DNA from: Streptosporangium sp. NBC_01495
GTDB taxonomy: Bacteria; Actinomycetota; Actinomycetes; Streptosporangiales; Streptosporangiaceae
NCBI RefSeq assembly: GCF_036250735.1
Contig: NZ_CP109430.1
Span: forward strand, 8,370,001 to 8,434,000
Length of the DNA: 64,000 nt
Direction of reading: 5' to 3'
Shown: positions 33,227 to 43,420 of the stretch, piece after piece
Numbering within the stretch: position 1 is the stretch's first letter
How the letters are laid out: the number at the start of each line of letters is the position of its first letter
Position numbers and translations under genes: made by a program
Notes under the pieces: generated by a model
Database searches by the model: none
What the model was told of the DNA's origin: nothing
The model's input: the letters and a program-made list of their open reading frames with translations, nothing else

Positions 33227-34135
33227 TCACACACGCAGGTAGCGGCGGAGCGTGACGAAGGACGCCAGCACACAGATGAGCACGCCGAAGACCATGGTGA
33301 TACTGATCACCGAGGCGACCGTCTCCCAGGACAGCTGGCTGTTGGGAGACAGGTAGATCTGCACCCCGTCGAAGAGGAAGACCTTGCTGACGATCAGCAG
33401 CATCGCGGCCACCACACCGCCGATCAGGCCGGCGATGACGCCCTCCATCACGAACGGAAGCTGGATGTAGAGGTTGGAGGCCCCCACCAGCCGCATGATG
33501 CCGGTCTCACGCCTGCGGTTGTACGCCGAGAGCCTGACGGTGTTGCCGATCAGGAGCGTGGCCGCGAAGACCAGGATGATCGCCACCACCAGGGCCGCCC
33601 AGCGGAGCTTCTCCAGCAGCCCGAAGAACGTCTCCAGGAGCTCCTTCTGGTTGACCACGTTGGAGACCCCGGGGGCGCCCTTGACCGCCTCGATCACCGG
33701 CCCGTAGGCCTCGGGGTCCTTGAGCTTGACCCGCAGCGACTCGGGCATGTCCTCGACCTGGATGGCGGAGAGCAGCACGGTGTTGTTGGCGTTCTGGTCC
33801 CGGAAGTTCTGGTAGGCCTCGGCCGCGTTCTCCACGGCGACCGACTCGACCTGAGGCATGGCCTCGATGGTCGACTTCAGCTCGGCCTGCTCCTGGGCGT
33901 TGACGCCACCGCTGCCCTTGCACTGCGGGAAGGGATCGTTCTTCTTGCACAGGAAGACCGAGACCTCGACCTTGTCCGCCCAGAAGTCCTTCATGCTGGA
34001 GATCTGGGAGTTGATCATCAGACCGACGCCCAGCAACGCCATGCCGATCGCCACTGTCACGATGACCGCGATGGTCATCGTGAGGTTGCGGCGGAGGCCG
34101 ATCCAGACCTCGGAGAAGATGAAGTTTGCCCGCAT
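33227..34135 (-). CDS. ftsX: Cell-division ABC transporter permease FtsX
   Basis: 302 residues. Four membrane helices: the first about 20-42 (MTIAVIVTVAIGMALLGVGLM), then a large extracytoplasmic loop (about 45-175), and three C-terminal helices (about 178-298). The ending VLICVLASFVTLRRYLRV is typical. With FtsE it couples ATP hydrolysis to activation of a peptidoglycan hydrolase at the septum. The loop has a Cys pair (FLCKKNDPFPQCKGSG), as in other actinobacterial FtsX. It starts 31 bp after ftsE. Confidence 0.95.
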   Translation of the reverse strand: MRANFIFSEVWIGLRRNLTMTIAVIVTVAIGMALLGVGLMINSQISSMKDFWADKVEVSVFLCKKNDPFPQCKGSGGVNAQEQAELKSTIEAMPQVESVAVENAAEAYQNFRDQNANNTVLLSAIQVEDMPESLRVKLKDPEAYGPVIEAVKGAPGVSNVVNQKELLETFFGLLEKLRWAALVVAIILVFAATLLIGNTVRLSAYNRRRETGIMRLVGASNLYIQLPFVMEGVIAGLIGGVVAAMLLIVSKVFLFDGVQIYLSPNSQLSWETVASVISITMVFGVLICVLASFVTLRRYLRV

Positions 34136-34166
34136 GCTCTTCCTGTCGCTCTATCCGGTCCTGGTG

Positions 34167-34856
34167 TCAGTACGCCTGGCCGTACACGCCTCGCGACTGG
34201 TCACGGACGATCTTGCCGTCCTCCAGTTCCACCACCCGCTTGCGCATGGAGTCGACGATGGCCGCGTCGTGCGTGGCCATGACGACCGTGGTGCCGGTCC
34301 GGTTGATCCGGTCGAGCACCTTCATGATGCCGATGCTCGTCGCGGGGTCGATGTTTCCGGTCGGCTCGTCGGCCAGCAGGATCATCGGCCGGTTGACGAA
34401 CGCCCGGGCCATCGCGACCCGCTGCTGCTCGCCACCGGACAACTCGTCGGGCATCCGGTGTGCCTTGCCCTCAAGGCCGACCAGCTCGACGACCTCCGGG
34501 ACCACCTTACGGATGAAACGTCGGGGCTTGCCGATGACCTCCAGAGCGAACGCGACATTTTCGTACACGTTCTTGTTCGGGAGCAGCCGGAAGTCCTGGA
34601 AGACACATCCGATCCGGCGGCGCAGGTGCGGGATCTTGAAGTTGGACAGTCGGGCGAGGTCCTTGCCGGCCACGTGGATCGCGCCCGAGTTGGGGCGCTC
34701 CTCCTTCAGGACCAGCCGGAGAAAGGTCGACTTCCCGGACCCCGAGGGGCCGACGAGGAACACGAACTCGCCCTTGTCGACATCGACGCTGACGTGGTCC
34801 AGCGCGGGCCGGTTCTGGTTCGCGTAGACCTTGGTGACATTATCAAAATGGATCAC
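34167..34856 (-). CDS. ftsE: Cell-division ATP-binding protein FtsE
   Basis: 229 residues. Walker [11 protein letters not shown]-loop [22 protein letters not shown], signature [15 protein letters not shown], Walker [13 protein letters not shown] and switch His in VVMATHD are all intact. It is the cytoplasmic ATPase of FtsEX. GTG 34856 ([11 protein letters not shown]) is chosen because it gives the family's length; the frame is open further upstream without good alignment. ftsX follows in the same operon. Confidence 0.96.
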   Translation of the reverse strand: MIHFDNVTKVYANQNRPALDHVSVDVDKGEFVFLVGPSGSGKSTFLRLVLKEERPNSGAIHVAGKDLARLSNFKIPHLRRRIGCVFQDFRLLPNKNVYENVAFALEVIGKPRRFIRKVVPEVVELVGLEGKAHRMPDELSGGEQQRVAMARAFVNRPMILLADEPTGNIDPATSIGIMKVLDRINRTGTTVVMATHDAAIVDSMRKRVVELEDGKIVRDQSRGVYGQAY

Positions 34857-35092
34857 GGGCGCATCACGGCATGCCAGTCTAGGGGTTAGGACGGTCACAG
34901 GAGTGGCAGAGGGCCACTTCCGCCTCTCGCCGGCCGGGGGGCGCCGGTCTTTTGCTCTCGATCGACGTTCCGGTTGGCCGGAGCCCAGTCTAGGGGGAAG
35001 ACTGGCATGGAAAGCCCATAACGGAAACAAAACGATTCGGCGCCCGGTAACGACCGCATAAAGTGGTTCTGACCTCGAAGAGGGAGGACGTC

Positions 35093-35284
35093 ATGAGCTG
35101 TGAAGACCTGGTCTGCGCGGGGTGCGCTCACCCCGTGGCCGAAGGCCGCTGCCCCCGTTGTCGCGCGTACCGCGAGCGGATGCACCAGAACGCCTTCGGG
35201 AACATGACCCCCGCGCTCGTCTCGCTGGCACTGATCGCGCTCTTCTTCCTCACCCTCGCCCTGAAGCATCTCAGCGGCGCCTGA
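35093..35284 (+). CDS. Small zinc-ribbon membrane protein
   Basis: 63 residues. A double CxxC-type cluster (CEDLVCAGC and CPRC, residues 3-29) could bind one zinc ion. It is followed by one membrane helix (about 40-58, TPALVSLALIALFFLTLAL). GGGAGG precedes ATG 35093. It lies alone, divergent from ftsE and convergent with prfB. Function unknown. Confidence 0.7.
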   Translation: MSCEDLVCAGCAHPVAEGRCPRCRAYRERMHQNAFGNMTPALVSLALIALFFLTLALKHLSGA

Positions 35285-35350
35285 CCGCCCTCCGGGGCCT
35301 CTTCCGGGGCTCCGGCGGCGGTCGCGGGGAGGGAAGCGTGGGGAAACCGC

Positions 35351-35378
35351 CTCACGGGCGCTCGCGGGCGCCCGTGAG
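35351..35378. terminator. Bidirectional terminator between the zinc-ribbon gene and prfB
   Basis: CTCACGGGCG and CGCCCGTGAG form a 10-bp perfect stem with an 8-base loop in the convergent gap. Confidence 0.7.
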
Positions 35379-35432
35379 CGAGGCCCGCGAAGGCGCGGGA
35401 GACGGGGTGAGGGACGGCGGAGGAGGGCGGGC

Positions 35433-36551
35433 CTACTCGTCGACGCCCGACTCCTGGCGGCGGGTCCAGCGGATCTCGGCCTCGATGAAGCCGTCCAGGT
35501 CGCCGTCGAGCACCCCGCTCGGGTTGCCCTCCTCGGCGCCCGTCCGCAGGTCCTTGACGATCTGGTACGGGTGGAGCACGTAGTTACGGATCTGGGTGCC
35601 CCACGACGTGGTCGACTCGCCCCGGATCTCGTTCAGCGCCGCCTTCTCCTCCTGGCGCTTGCGCTCCAGCAGCTTGGCCTGCAGGACCGCCATCGCGGTC
35701 GCCTTGTTCTGCAGCTGCGAGCGCTCGTTCTGGCAGGAGACCACGATGCCCGTGGGCAGGTGGGTCAGGCGGACCGCGGAGTCGGTCGTGTTGACGCCCT
35801 GGCCGCCGGGGCCCGAGGAGCGGTAGACGTCGACGCGCAGGTCGTCCTCGTTGATGTCGATGTGGTCGGTCGTCTCGACGACCGGCACCACGTCGACGCC
35901 CGCGAAGGAGGTCTGGCGGCGGCCCTGGTTGTCGAACGGGCTGATGCGGACCAGCCGGTGGGTGCCGTGCTCGCCGCGGAGCGTGCCGTACGCGTAGGGG
36001 GCCTTGACCGTGAAGGTCGTCGACTTGATCCCGGCCTCCTCCGCATAGGAGGTCTCGTAGACGTCGGTCGGGTAGCCCTTGCGCTCGGCCCACCGCAGGT
36101 ACATCCGCTGGAGCATCTGGGCCCAGTCGGCGGCGTCCACGCCGCCCGCCTGTGACTGGATCGTGACGACCGCCTCGCGGGCGTCGTACTCGCCGGACAG
36201 GAGGGTGCGGACCTCCAGGGCGCCGATGTCGCTCTTCAGGGACTCCAGCTCGCGGTCGGCCTCCTCCCGCGTGTCGTCGTCCTCCTCGTCGGCGGCCAGC
36301 TCGTACAGGACGGAGATGTCGTCCAGCCGCCGCCCCAGCGACTCGATCCTGTTGACCTCGCCCTGGAGGTAGGAGAGCCTGCTGGTGACCTTCTGCGCGC
36401 GATCCTGGTCGTTCCACAGGTCGGGCGCGGCGGCCTGATCCTCCAGCTCCTCGATCTGCTTGCGCATCGCGCCAAGGTCGAGCACGTCCTGGATGCTGTT
36501 CAGCGTCCCGGTAAGCTCGTTGATCTGTTCTGCCGGATCGATGAGTGCCAC
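35433..36551 (-). CDS. prfB: Peptide chain release factor 2
   Basis: 372 residues. The stop-codon recognition tripeptide SPF occurs in [16 protein letters not shown] and the peptidyl-hydrolysis motif GGQ in [16 protein letters not shown]. It terminates translation at UAA and UGA. The start is taken as GTG 36551 ([13 protein letters not shown]), the usual actinobacterial N-terminus; an ATG at 36584 is in frame but extends it. No in-frame early stop is seen, so the E. coli-type programmed frameshift is absent. It is upstream of ftsE on the same strand but separated by the convergent zinc-ribbon gene. Confidence 0.97.
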   Translation of the reverse strand: MALIDPAEQINELTGTLNSIQDVLDLGAMRKQIEELEDQAAAPDLWNDQDRAQKVTSRLSYLQGEVNRIESLGRRLDDISVLYELAADEEDDDTREEADRELESLKSDIGALEVRTLLSGEYDAREAVVTIQSQAGGVDAADWAQMLQRMYLRWAERKGYPTDVYETSYAEEAGIKSTTFTVKAPYAYGTLRGEHGTHRLVRISPFDNQGRRQTSFAGVDVVPVVETTDHIDINEDDLRVDVYRSSGPGGQGVNTTDSAVRLTHLPTGIVVSCQNERSQLQNKATAMAVLQAKLLERKRQEEKAALNEIRGESTTSWGTQIRNYVLHPYQIVKDLRTGAEEGNPSGVLDGDLDGFIEAEIRWTRRQESGVDE

Positions 36552-36649
36552 GTCTGTAAAGGGTACGCGACCTCCGAACCCCATCGTGTACAGCGTGCTC
36601 CCCCACCATGGCTAGCATGGCCCGCATCGGGGAGCATCGGGAGGTGGAC

Positions 36650-37696
36650 GTGCGCGAACACGGGCGACCGGGTGTGCTCGCACTCGCGCTGGCGTTGATC
36701 ACCGCGACCGCGGCGTGCTCCGGTTCCGGCGGCGCCCGGCCGGAGCGGAGCCCCTCGGCCGGCGGTGTCACGCCGGCCGCCCGTCCCGCGATCGCTCCCT
36801 CACCTCCCCCGGTCACGCTCACCGAGGCGGCGAAGGCGCTGGCGGGCGTCGTGGGCGCCGACGGGGTGCTGGGAGCGGCGACGCCGCACCTGGACGCCGA
36901 CCGCAAGCTCATGCTGGAGCAGACCCGCGACGGGCAGGAGGCCCTCAGCATGGCGGCCTTCAACGGCTCCGCCGAGGCCCTCCCCCACTACACGTGGGGC
37001 ACCCCCCGGCTGCTGGTCCCGCGCAACCAGCGGGGCCCGCTCTGGTTCGCCGCGGTCGTGGACCGCGAGGAGTCCTCGGGCCGGGTGCGCACCGCCGTGC
37101 TGACCCTGGTGCGGCAGGGCGGGGAGGACTGGCGGGTCAGCTCGACCTCGCTGCTCGACGAGGGCGTACGGCCCCCCGAGGTCGCCGTGGACGCGGAGGG
37201 GTACGCGACGGCGCTGGGCGAGGAGGACACGACGGTGGCGATCAGCCCGCGGCTGATGGCCCCGCTGCACGCGACCTCCGCCGAGGAGGAGGGGGGGATC
37301 GCGGCGAAGTTGATCGAGGAGGGCCCGCACACCACCGGCTTCGCCAACGAGATCACGGAGAGGCGCAAGGCCGAGAAGAACGACTGCCTGGGCTACGACT
37401 CGATCTTCGCCGCGAGCGACTATCCGGTGCACGCGCTGCGCACCGCCGACGGCGGCGCGCTGGTCCTCTACTCCCTGATCAGGACGACGACACGGACGAT
37501 CAAGATCACGCCGTGCGGGTCGGACGCCCAGGTCCCGCCGGAGGCCTGGAAGCTGACGAAGGAGCGGCTCATCCTCAAGGAGCTGCGCATGGTGGAGACG
37601 CAGCTGTACGTGAGCACGGTCCCGGCCAGGAACAGCGGCCGGCCGGCCAAGGTCATCGGCTATCTCGGCGGGCTCACCAAGGTCACCGTGAGCTAG
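36650..37696 (+). CDS. Secreted lipoprotein, unknown family
   Basis: 348 residues. Signal VREHGRPGVLALALALITATAACSG ends in a lipobox (TAAC), so the product is anchored outside the membrane. The mature part has a Pro/Ala linker, then an alpha/beta domain with HYTWGTPRLLVPRNQRGPLWFAAVVDR and VLTLVRQGGEDWRVSSTSLLD, resembling NTF2/cystatin-type actinomycete lipoproteins. GTG 36650 has GGGAGG upstream; an ATG 42 bp earlier is less likely. It is divergent from prfB, with 98 bp between starts. Confidence 0.75.
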   Translation: MREHGRPGVLALALALITATAACSGSGGARPERSPSAGGVTPAARPAIAPSPPPVTLTEAAKALAGVVGADGVLGAATPHLDADRKLMLEQTRDGQEALSMAAFNGSAEALPHYTWGTPRLLVPRNQRGPLWFAAVVDREESSGRVRTAVLTLVRQGGEDWRVSSTSLLDEGVRPPEVAVDAEGYATALGEEDTTVAISPRLMAPLHATSAEEEGGIAAKLIEEGPHTTGFANEITERRKAEKNDCLGYDSIFAASDYPVHALRTADGGALVLYSLIRTTTRTIKITPCGSDAQVPPEAWKLTKERLILKELRMVETQLYVSTVPARNSGRPAKVIGYLGGLTKVTVS

Positions 37697-37733
37697 CCGT
37701 ACCGACCCGAAAGGTCCCGAAAGGTTAGGTACG

Positions 37734-37762
37734 CGGCCGGGCCCCGGTGAGGGGCCCGGCCG
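37734..37762. terminator. Bidirectional terminator between lipoprotein and gdh
   Basis: CGGCCGGGCCCC and GGGGCCCGGCCG form a 12-bp perfect stem with a 5-base loop in the 79-bp convergent gap. Confidence 0.75.
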
Positions 37763-37775
37763 GCCGGCGGGCGGG

Positions 37776-40700
37776 TCAGGCGTCGGCGTGCGGGAGGTTG
37801 ATGGTGGCCACCAGCGTGCGAATCGCGCGCAGGGCCACCGACAGGGTCGCGAGGTCGAAGTTGTCGCTCTCCCAGATCTCCGACAGGGTCTGCCGCGCCC
37901 GCGAGACCGCCGCCGAGTTGGCCTCGGTCCAGCGCGCCAGGCGCTCCTCGGGCGACAGTCCCGGCGTGCTGTGCGTCAGGACGTCGTGGGTGAGCGCGGC
38001 GTGCGCGGCGTAGAGGTCGTCGCGCAGCGCGGCCCGCGCCATGGAGTTCCAGCGGCTGTCCCTGGGCAGCGCGACGACGCGCTCGCGCAGTCTGGAGAGC
38101 TGGAGCCGGTCGGCGAGGTCGAAGTAGACCTCGGCGACGTCGTGCACCGGCCTGCCGGTGCGTGAGGCCACCTCGACCAGGTCGAACGTGGAGTAGGCGG
38201 GCACCATCGCGGCGACGCGCTCGGCCAGCTCGGCCGGGGCGCCCCGGGAGACGAAGCCGTCGCGCCGCTCCTCGAACGCGGACAGGTCGGACCCGGTCAG
38301 CAGCTTGGGCAGGTGCGGCAGCAGGCCGTTCATGCCCTTGGCGAAGAAGCCGACGGTGGAGGCCAGGTCCAGCGGCGGGCGCCGGTTGCCCAGCAGCCAG
38401 CGGGTGCCCCGCTCGACGAGCTTGCGGGCCTCCAGCTCCATCGCGATCTGGGTGGAGGTGTCGACCTTGTTGTCCAGCTCCTCGATCTGGCGCCAGAGGC
38501 TGGGCATGTCGAAGACCTCCCGCGTGACCAGGTAGGCGCGGGCGATGTCGGGACTGGACGCGCCGCTCTCCTCGCCGAGGCGGAACATGAAGGTGGTCCC
38601 GCTGGAGTTGACCAGGTCGTTCACCACCCCGGTGGTGATGATCTCCCTGCGGAGCGGGTGGGCGTCCATGTAGGCGCGGATCCCGGCGCCGCGCAGCGCC
38701 GACGGGAAGTAGGACACCAGCCAGGAGGCCAGGTAGGGGTCGTCGGGCAGGTCGGAGGCGAGGATCTCGGCGTCGGTCACCAGCTTGGTGTAGGCGAGCA
38801 GCACCGAGAACTCCGGCGCGGTCAGCCCGAGCCGGGCCTGGCGCCGCTCGGCGAGCATCTTGTCCGACGGCAGGAACTCCAGCTCCCGGTTGAGCAGCCC
38901 GGCCCGCTCCAGCCTGCGCAGCTGGCGCGCGTGGACGTGCAGCATGTCGGGGGCCTGCGCGCGGGCGGCGGCCAGCACCACGTTCTGGTCGTAGTTGTCG
39001 CGCAGGACCAGGTCGGCCACCTCGTCGGTCATGTCGAGGAAGAGCTGGTTGCGCTGCTTGTCGGTGAGCTCCCCGTCGCGGACGGCCCTGTCGAGCAGGA
39101 TCTTGATGTTGACCTCGTGGTCGGAGGTGTCCACCCCGGCGGAGTTGTCGATGAAGTCGGTGTTGACCAGGCCGCCGTTGAGCGCGAACTCTATCCGGGC
39201 GAGCTGGGTGAAGCCCAGGTTGCCGCCCTCGCCGATCACCTTGCAGCGCAGCTCGGCGGCGGTGACCCGCAGGCCGTCGTTGGCCTTGTCGCCGACGTCG
39301 GCGTTGGACTCGCCCGACGCCCTGACGTAGGTGCCGATGCCGCCGTTCCACAGCAGGTCGACCGGGGCCCGCAGGATGGCGCTGATCAGGTCGTTGGGGG
39401 CCATCGACGTCACGCCGGCGTCGATGCCGAGCGCGGCGCGCGCCTGCGCGGAGAGGGGGATCGACTTGGCCGTACGGGGCCAGACGCCGCCTCCCTTCGA
39501 GATGAGCGAGGCGTCGTAGTCGTCCCAGGAGCTGCGGGGCAGCGCGAACAGCCGGGCGCGCTCGGCGTAGCTCCCGGCGACGTCCGGCTGGGGGTCGATG
39601 AAGACGTGCCGGTGGTCGAACGCCGCGACCAGCCGGATGTGCTGGGAGAGCAGCATGCCGTTGCCGAACACGTCACCGGACATGTCGCCGATTCCGGCCA
39701 CGGTGAAGTCGGTGCTCTGGATGTCGACGCCGGTCGTGCGGAAGTGGTACTTGACCGACTCCCAGGCGCCCCTGGCGGTGATGCCCATGGCCTTGTGGTC
39801 GTAGCCGATCGAGCCGCCGGAGGCGAAGGCGTCGCCCAGCCAGAAGCCGTACTCCTTGGCCACCGCGTTGGCGATGTCGGAGAACGTCGCGGTGCCCTTG
39901 TCGGCGGCGACCACCAGGTAGGTGTCGTCGCCGTCGTGCCTGACGACGTCGGCGGGCGGGACCACCTCGCCGTCGACGAGGTTGTCGGTGAGGTCGAGCA
40001 GGCCGGAGATGAACATCCGGTAGCAGGCGATGCCCTCGACCAGGGTGTCCTCCCGCGACCCCGACTTCGGCGGATTTTTCACCACGAAGCCGCCCTTGGA
40101 GCCGGTGGGGACGATGACGGTGTTTTTCACCATCTGCGCCTTCACCAGCCCGAGCACCTCCGTCCGGAAGTCCTCCATCCGGTCCGACCAGCGCAGCCCG
40201 CCCCGCGCGACCTTGCCGAAGCGCAGGTGCACGCCCTCGACCCTGGGCGAGTAGACGAACACCTCGAACTTGGGCCGGGGCAGCGGCAGCACGCCGATCG
40301 ACGGCGAGTCGAGCTTCAGGCTGACGTACGGCTTGCGCTCGCCGTCGACCCGCTGGAAGTAGTTGGTCCGCAGGGTGGCGCCGATCATCTCCAGGTAGGC
40401 CCGCAGGATCCGGTCCTCGTCCAGCGAGGCCACGTCGTCCAGGGCGCCGAGGATCTCCTCGTGCAGCGCGTCGGACAGGTCGGCGCGGACCTCGGCCGAG
40501 CGCCGGGGGTTGAGCCTGGCCTCGAACAGGCGCACCAGCAGCCGGGCGAGCCGCACGTTGCCCATCAGCACCCGCTCGATGTACTCCTGGCTGAACGTAG
40601 TGCCCGCCTGGCGCAGATACTTGGCGTACACGCGCAGGATCTCGGCCTGCTCCCAGGTCAGCCCGGCGGCCAGGACGAGCCCGTTGAACCCGTCGCTCTC

Positions 40701-42656
40701 CACCCGCCCGGCCCACAGGGCGCCGAACGCGTCCTGGAAGAGCCGCTTGAACTCGTCCCTGTCGACCTCGGGCGAGGGCGTGTAGCGCAGGCCGAAGTCG
40801 TAGATCCAGGCGTCCTTGGTGGCCGGGTCCCCGTCGCGGTCGATCTCGTACGGCCGCTCGTCGACCACCTCCACGCCCATCCGCTGAAGCAGCGGCAGCA
40901 CCCGCGACAGGGAGACGGGCGCGCCGAGACGATAGAGCTTGAAGCGGCGCTCGTTCTCCGGGGCGTCGTACGGCTCGTAGAGGTTCATCCCGATCTCGTC
41001 GGAGGAGGCGGCCAGCGCCTCCAGGCGGCGCAGGTCGGCGACCGCCATCCGGGCCGGGAAGTCGGCCTTGTACCCCTCGGGGAACGCCGGGGCGTAGCGG
41101 CGGACGAGCTTGGGCGCCTCGTCCTCGGGGCTCAGCTCGGTGATCGCGGCGACCAGGTCGTCCTCCCAGGACCTGGTGGCGGCGGCCAGCCTCGCCTCCA
41201 GCTCCTCGACGTTCACCGTGTCGGCGCGCAGCGGCCTGCCGCGCTCGCCGCGCACGACCACGTGCAGCCTGGCGAGGGCCGACTCGCCGATCATCGCGCT
41301 GTAGTCGAAGTTGGTGGCGCCGAGCGCCTTGAGCAGGATGTCCTGCATCTTGATGCGGATCTTGGTGGTGTAACGGTCGCGCGGGAGGTAGACCAGGCAC
41401 GAGACGTAGCGGCCGTAGTCGTCCGGGCGCAGGAAGACCTTGACCTGCTTGCGCTCGCGGAGCCTGAGCACGCCGAGGGCGATCGGCAGCAGCTGCTCCA
41501 CGGAGGTCTGGAAGAGCTCGTCCCTGGGGAAGGTCTCCAGGATCTCGATGAGGTCCTTGCCGTCGTGGCTGTCGGCGGTGAGCCCGGCGAGCACGAGCAC
41601 CTCGGCCAGCTTGCGCCGGAGCACCGGGACGCGCGAGATCGACTCGCTGTAGGCCACGTGGGTGAAGAGGCCGAGGAAGCGCCGCTCGCCGACGACCTCG
41701 CCCGAGGCGTCGAAGAGCTTGACGCCCACGTAGTCGAGGTAGGCGGAGCGGTGCACGGTGGCGCGGGTGTTGGCCTTGGTGACGATCAGCATCTGCTGTT
41801 TCTCGCGGGCCTTGGCGCGCAGCTCGGGCGGGAGCGCGGCGAAGCTGCCGGAGTCGGCGCTGTCGCTGCGGAGGATGCCCAGTCCGGTCCCGGGTATCGG
41901 GTGCAGCCTGTCGCCCTCCTCGCCCTCCTCCAGGCGGTATTCGCGGTAGCCGAGGAAGGTGAAGTGCCCGTCGGCCAGCCAGCGCAGCAGCTCCAGGCTG
42001 TCCTCCACCCCGGCGGGGTCGAGGGGCGGCGGGTTGACCGAGACGTCCTCGGCGGTCCGCAGGGCGAGGGTCCGCATCTTGACGAAGTCCTCGACGGCGC
42101 CGCGCACGTCCTCCAGGACGCGCTGCAGGTCGGTCTCGATCCCCTTGAGCGCGGCCTGGTCGCCCTGCCTGTCGATCTCGAAGTGCATCCAGGACTCGGC
42201 GAGCACCTGCCCGGTGACGTCCTCCTCGCCGCGCCCGAGCAGCTTGCCCGTCATGTCCCTGCGCACGCGCATCTGCGGGTGGACGACCAGGTGGGTGCCG
42301 ATGTCGTGCCGGTCGAACTCCATGGTCACCGAGTCGACGAGGAAGGGCATGTCGTCGGTGACGATCTCCACGACGGAGACCCCGGGGTCCCAGCCGTACT
42401 CCTCCAGGGTGGGCGTGTAGGCCCGCACCAGGGCGCGGCCCTGGGGGCGTCGCTCGGCGAGCTGCCGCTGGGTCATCGCCGGCCCGTACACGTCGACCGG
42501 GTCGCGGCCGAGCAGGTCCTCCGGGGCGACATGCCGGTAATAGAGCCGCAGGAAGGCGAGCGCCTCCTCCACGCTCACGTGATCACTGCCCGGTGTGTGC
42601 GCGCACGTCTCCGCGGCACTCCTCAGCAGCTCGTCCTTGGCCTCGTCGAGCGGCAT
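37776..42656 (-). CDS. gdh: NAD-specific glutamate dehydrogenase, 180-kDa class
   Basis: 1626 residues, the length of the large actinobacterial enzyme (Rv2476c class). It oxidises glutamate to 2-oxoglutarate and ammonia with NAD. An N-terminal regulatory half (to about 700) precedes the catalytic part, with LRFGKVARGGLRWSDRMEDFRTEVLGLVKAQ, VPTGSKGGFVVKNPP (catalytic Lys), and the NAD-binding AGIGDMSGDVFGNGMLLS region. ATG 42656 has AAAGGAG ten bases upstream; an in-frame ATG further upstream exists but has no ribosome site. In mycobacteria this enzyme is controlled by GarA, which is not in the window. Convergent with the lipoprotein gene. Confidence 0.95.
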   Translation of the reverse strand: MPLDEAKDELLRSAAETCAHTPGSDHVSVEEALAFLRLYYRHVAPEDLLGRDPVDVYGPAMTQRQLAERRPQGRALVRAYTPTLEEYGWDPGVSVVEIVTDDMPFLVDSVTMEFDRHDIGTHLVVHPQMRVRRDMTGKLLGRGEEDVTGQVLAESWMHFEIDRQGDQAALKGIETDLQRVLEDVRGAVEDFVKMRTLALRTAEDVSVNPPPLDPAGVEDSLELLRWLADGHFTFLGYREYRLEEGEEGDRLHPIPGTGLGILRSDSADSGSFAALPPELRAKAREKQQMLIVTKANTRATVHRSAYLDYVGVKLFDASGEVVGERRFLGLFTHVAYSESISRVPVLRRKLAEVLVLAGLTADSHDGKDLIEILETFPRDELFQTSVEQLLPIALGVLRLRERKQVKVFLRPDDYGRYVSCLVYLPRDRYTTKIRIKMQDILLKALGATNFDYSAMIGESALARLHVVVRGERGRPLRADTVNVEELEARLAAATRSWEDDLVAAITELSPEDEAPKLVRRYAPAFPEGYKADFPARMAVADLRRLEALAASSDEIGMNLYEPYDAPENERRFKLYRLGAPVSLSRVLPLLQRMGVEVVDERPYEIDRDGDPATKDAWIYDFGLRYTPSPEVDRDEFKRLFQDAFGALWAGRVESDGFNGLVLAAGLTWEQAEILRVYAKYLRQAGTTFSQEYIERVLMGNVRLARLLVRLFEARLNPRRSAEVRADLSDALHEEILGALDDVASLDEDRILRAYLEMIGATLRTNYFQRVDGERKPYVSLKLDSPSIGVLPLPRPKFEVFVYSPRVEGVHLRFGKVARGGLRWSDRMEDFRTEVLGLVKAQMVKNTVIVPTGSKGGFVVKNPPKSGSREDTLVEGIACYRMFISGLLDLTDNLVDGEVVPPADVVRHDGDDTYLVVAADKGTATFSDIANAVAKEYGFWLGDAFASGGSIGYDHKAMGITARGAWESVKYHFRTTGVDIQSTDFTVAGIGDMSGDVFGNGMLLSQHIRLVAAFDHRHVFIDPQPDVAGSYAERARLFALPRSSWDDYDASLISKGGGVWPRTAKSIPLSAQARAALGIDAGVTSMAPNDLISAILRAPVDLLWNGGIGTYVRASGESNADVGDKANDGLRVTAAELRCKVIGEGGNLGFTQLARIEFALNGGLVNTDFIDNSAGVDTSDHEVNIKILLDRAVRDGELTDKQRNQLFLDMTDEVADLVLRDNYDQNVVLAAARAQAPDMLHVHARQLRRLERAGLLNRELEFLPSDKMLAERRQARLGLTAPEFSVLLAYTKLVTDAEILASDLPDDPYLASWLVSYFPSALRGAGIRAYMDAHPLRREIITTGVVNDLVNSSGTTFMFRLGEESGASSPDIARAYLVTREVFDMPSLWRQIEELDNKVDTSTQIAMELEARKLVERGTRWLLGNRRPPLDLASTVGFFAKGMNGLLPHLPKLLTGSDLSAFEERRDGFVSRGAPAELAERVAAMVPAYSTFDLVEVASRTGRPVHDVAEVYFDLADRLQLSRLRERVVALPRDSRWNSMARAALRDDLYAAHAALTHDVLTHSTPGLSPEERLARWTEANSAAVSRARQTLSEIWESDNFDLATLSVALRAIRTLVATINLPHADA

Positions 42657-43216
42657 GTCGCTCTCACTCCTTTGTGAGGGGTTTTGCAGAGTTAGGTGAG
42701 GATCCATGGTGGATCTCATGATTCCTACGGAAATAGTGCCCGGCAGGAAGGAGGTGATGTCGCCCGCCCCCTCCGGGATGCGGCGCTCTCGCCCGGCCAC
42801 CCGCTCCCGGCCGCACTCCGATCCCCGGGGATTGGGGCGCGAAACGCCCACCAGGGGATGATCGTCTCGTTATGGGTGATCGGGATTTCGGCCAGGCGCC
42901 GCGGCTCGTCATGGGAACCGCGGTCTCTCGCCGCTGCCGGCGGGGAACGGAAGGGCTCCTGGTCGGAGACGGCGGGTTCTCCCTGCGAGGTGGCGGTAGG
43001 GCAATCATTCCACAGGGTCGCCTCGGAACGGCTACGGCGCAGCCGGGCGAGTCTGGCCTCGCTCCGGGCGCCTCGCCCGGCGGGCGGGGCCGGTCGGCCC
43101 GCACTCCGCCCATCGGGCATGGCCCGTGGCACGACACCTCCAGTGGCCGTCTGTCCCGGTCCTCGTTGACCGGGACACACCACCGTTCCTGATATCACCC
43201 CAAAAGCAGCTAAACG
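42657..43216 (-). other. Region between the anti-sigma gene and gdh
   Basis: 560 bp without a supported gene; open frames on both strands have no ribosome sites or family marks. Its right end holds the anti-sigma terminator (43152). Its left end holds the gdh promoter, where GATCCA-TGG-TGGATC (42701-42715) is an inverted repeat 45 bp before the gdh start and could be an operator. Confidence 0.4.
43152..43177 (-). terminator. Terminator of the sigma/anti-sigma operon
   Basis: TGTCCCGGTC and GACCGGGACA form a 10-bp perfect stem with a 6-base loop, 40 bp downstream of the anti-sigma stop. Confidence 0.75.
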
Positions 43217-43420
43217 TCAATGTGGCATCCGGTCATCGTCCAGGGCATTGGAGCGGTCCCGCTTCACCACATCGAGGAGTCCGGGAACCTCACTGAGTTC
43301 CCGGAGCTCGACCTGGCACTCCTCGCAGGTCATGAGATGGTTTTGAAACGCCTCAAGGTCCTCTTCGTCGAGCACCCCGAGCGCGTACGCCGCCACGTCA
43401 TGATGCGGGGAGGGCAACAT
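43217..43420 (-). CDS. Short zinc-finger anti-sigma factor
   Basis: 67 residues. SPHHDVAAYALGVLDEEDLEAFQNHLMTCEECQVEL is a zf-HC2/ZAS domain with the HxxxCxxC metal site. Most partners of ECF factors carry a membrane helix and an external domain after it; this protein ends at residue 67 with neither. It is therefore a soluble anti-sigma factor or a natural truncation. Its ATG overlaps the sigma-factor stop (TGATG), so the pair is co-translated. A zinc-thiol centre suggests redox or metal sensing. Confidence 0.85.
   Translation of the reverse strand: MLPSPHHDVAAYALGVLDEEDLEAFQNHLMTCEECQVELRELSEVPGLLDVVKRDRSNALDDDRMPH

Noticed and set aside
36552-36584. Programmed frameshift in prfB
   Set aside because: The frame is continuous with no early in-frame UGA.
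42657-43216. Overlapping open frames between anti-sigma and gdh
   Set aside because: No ribosome sites, no recognisable domain, and they span a terminator.
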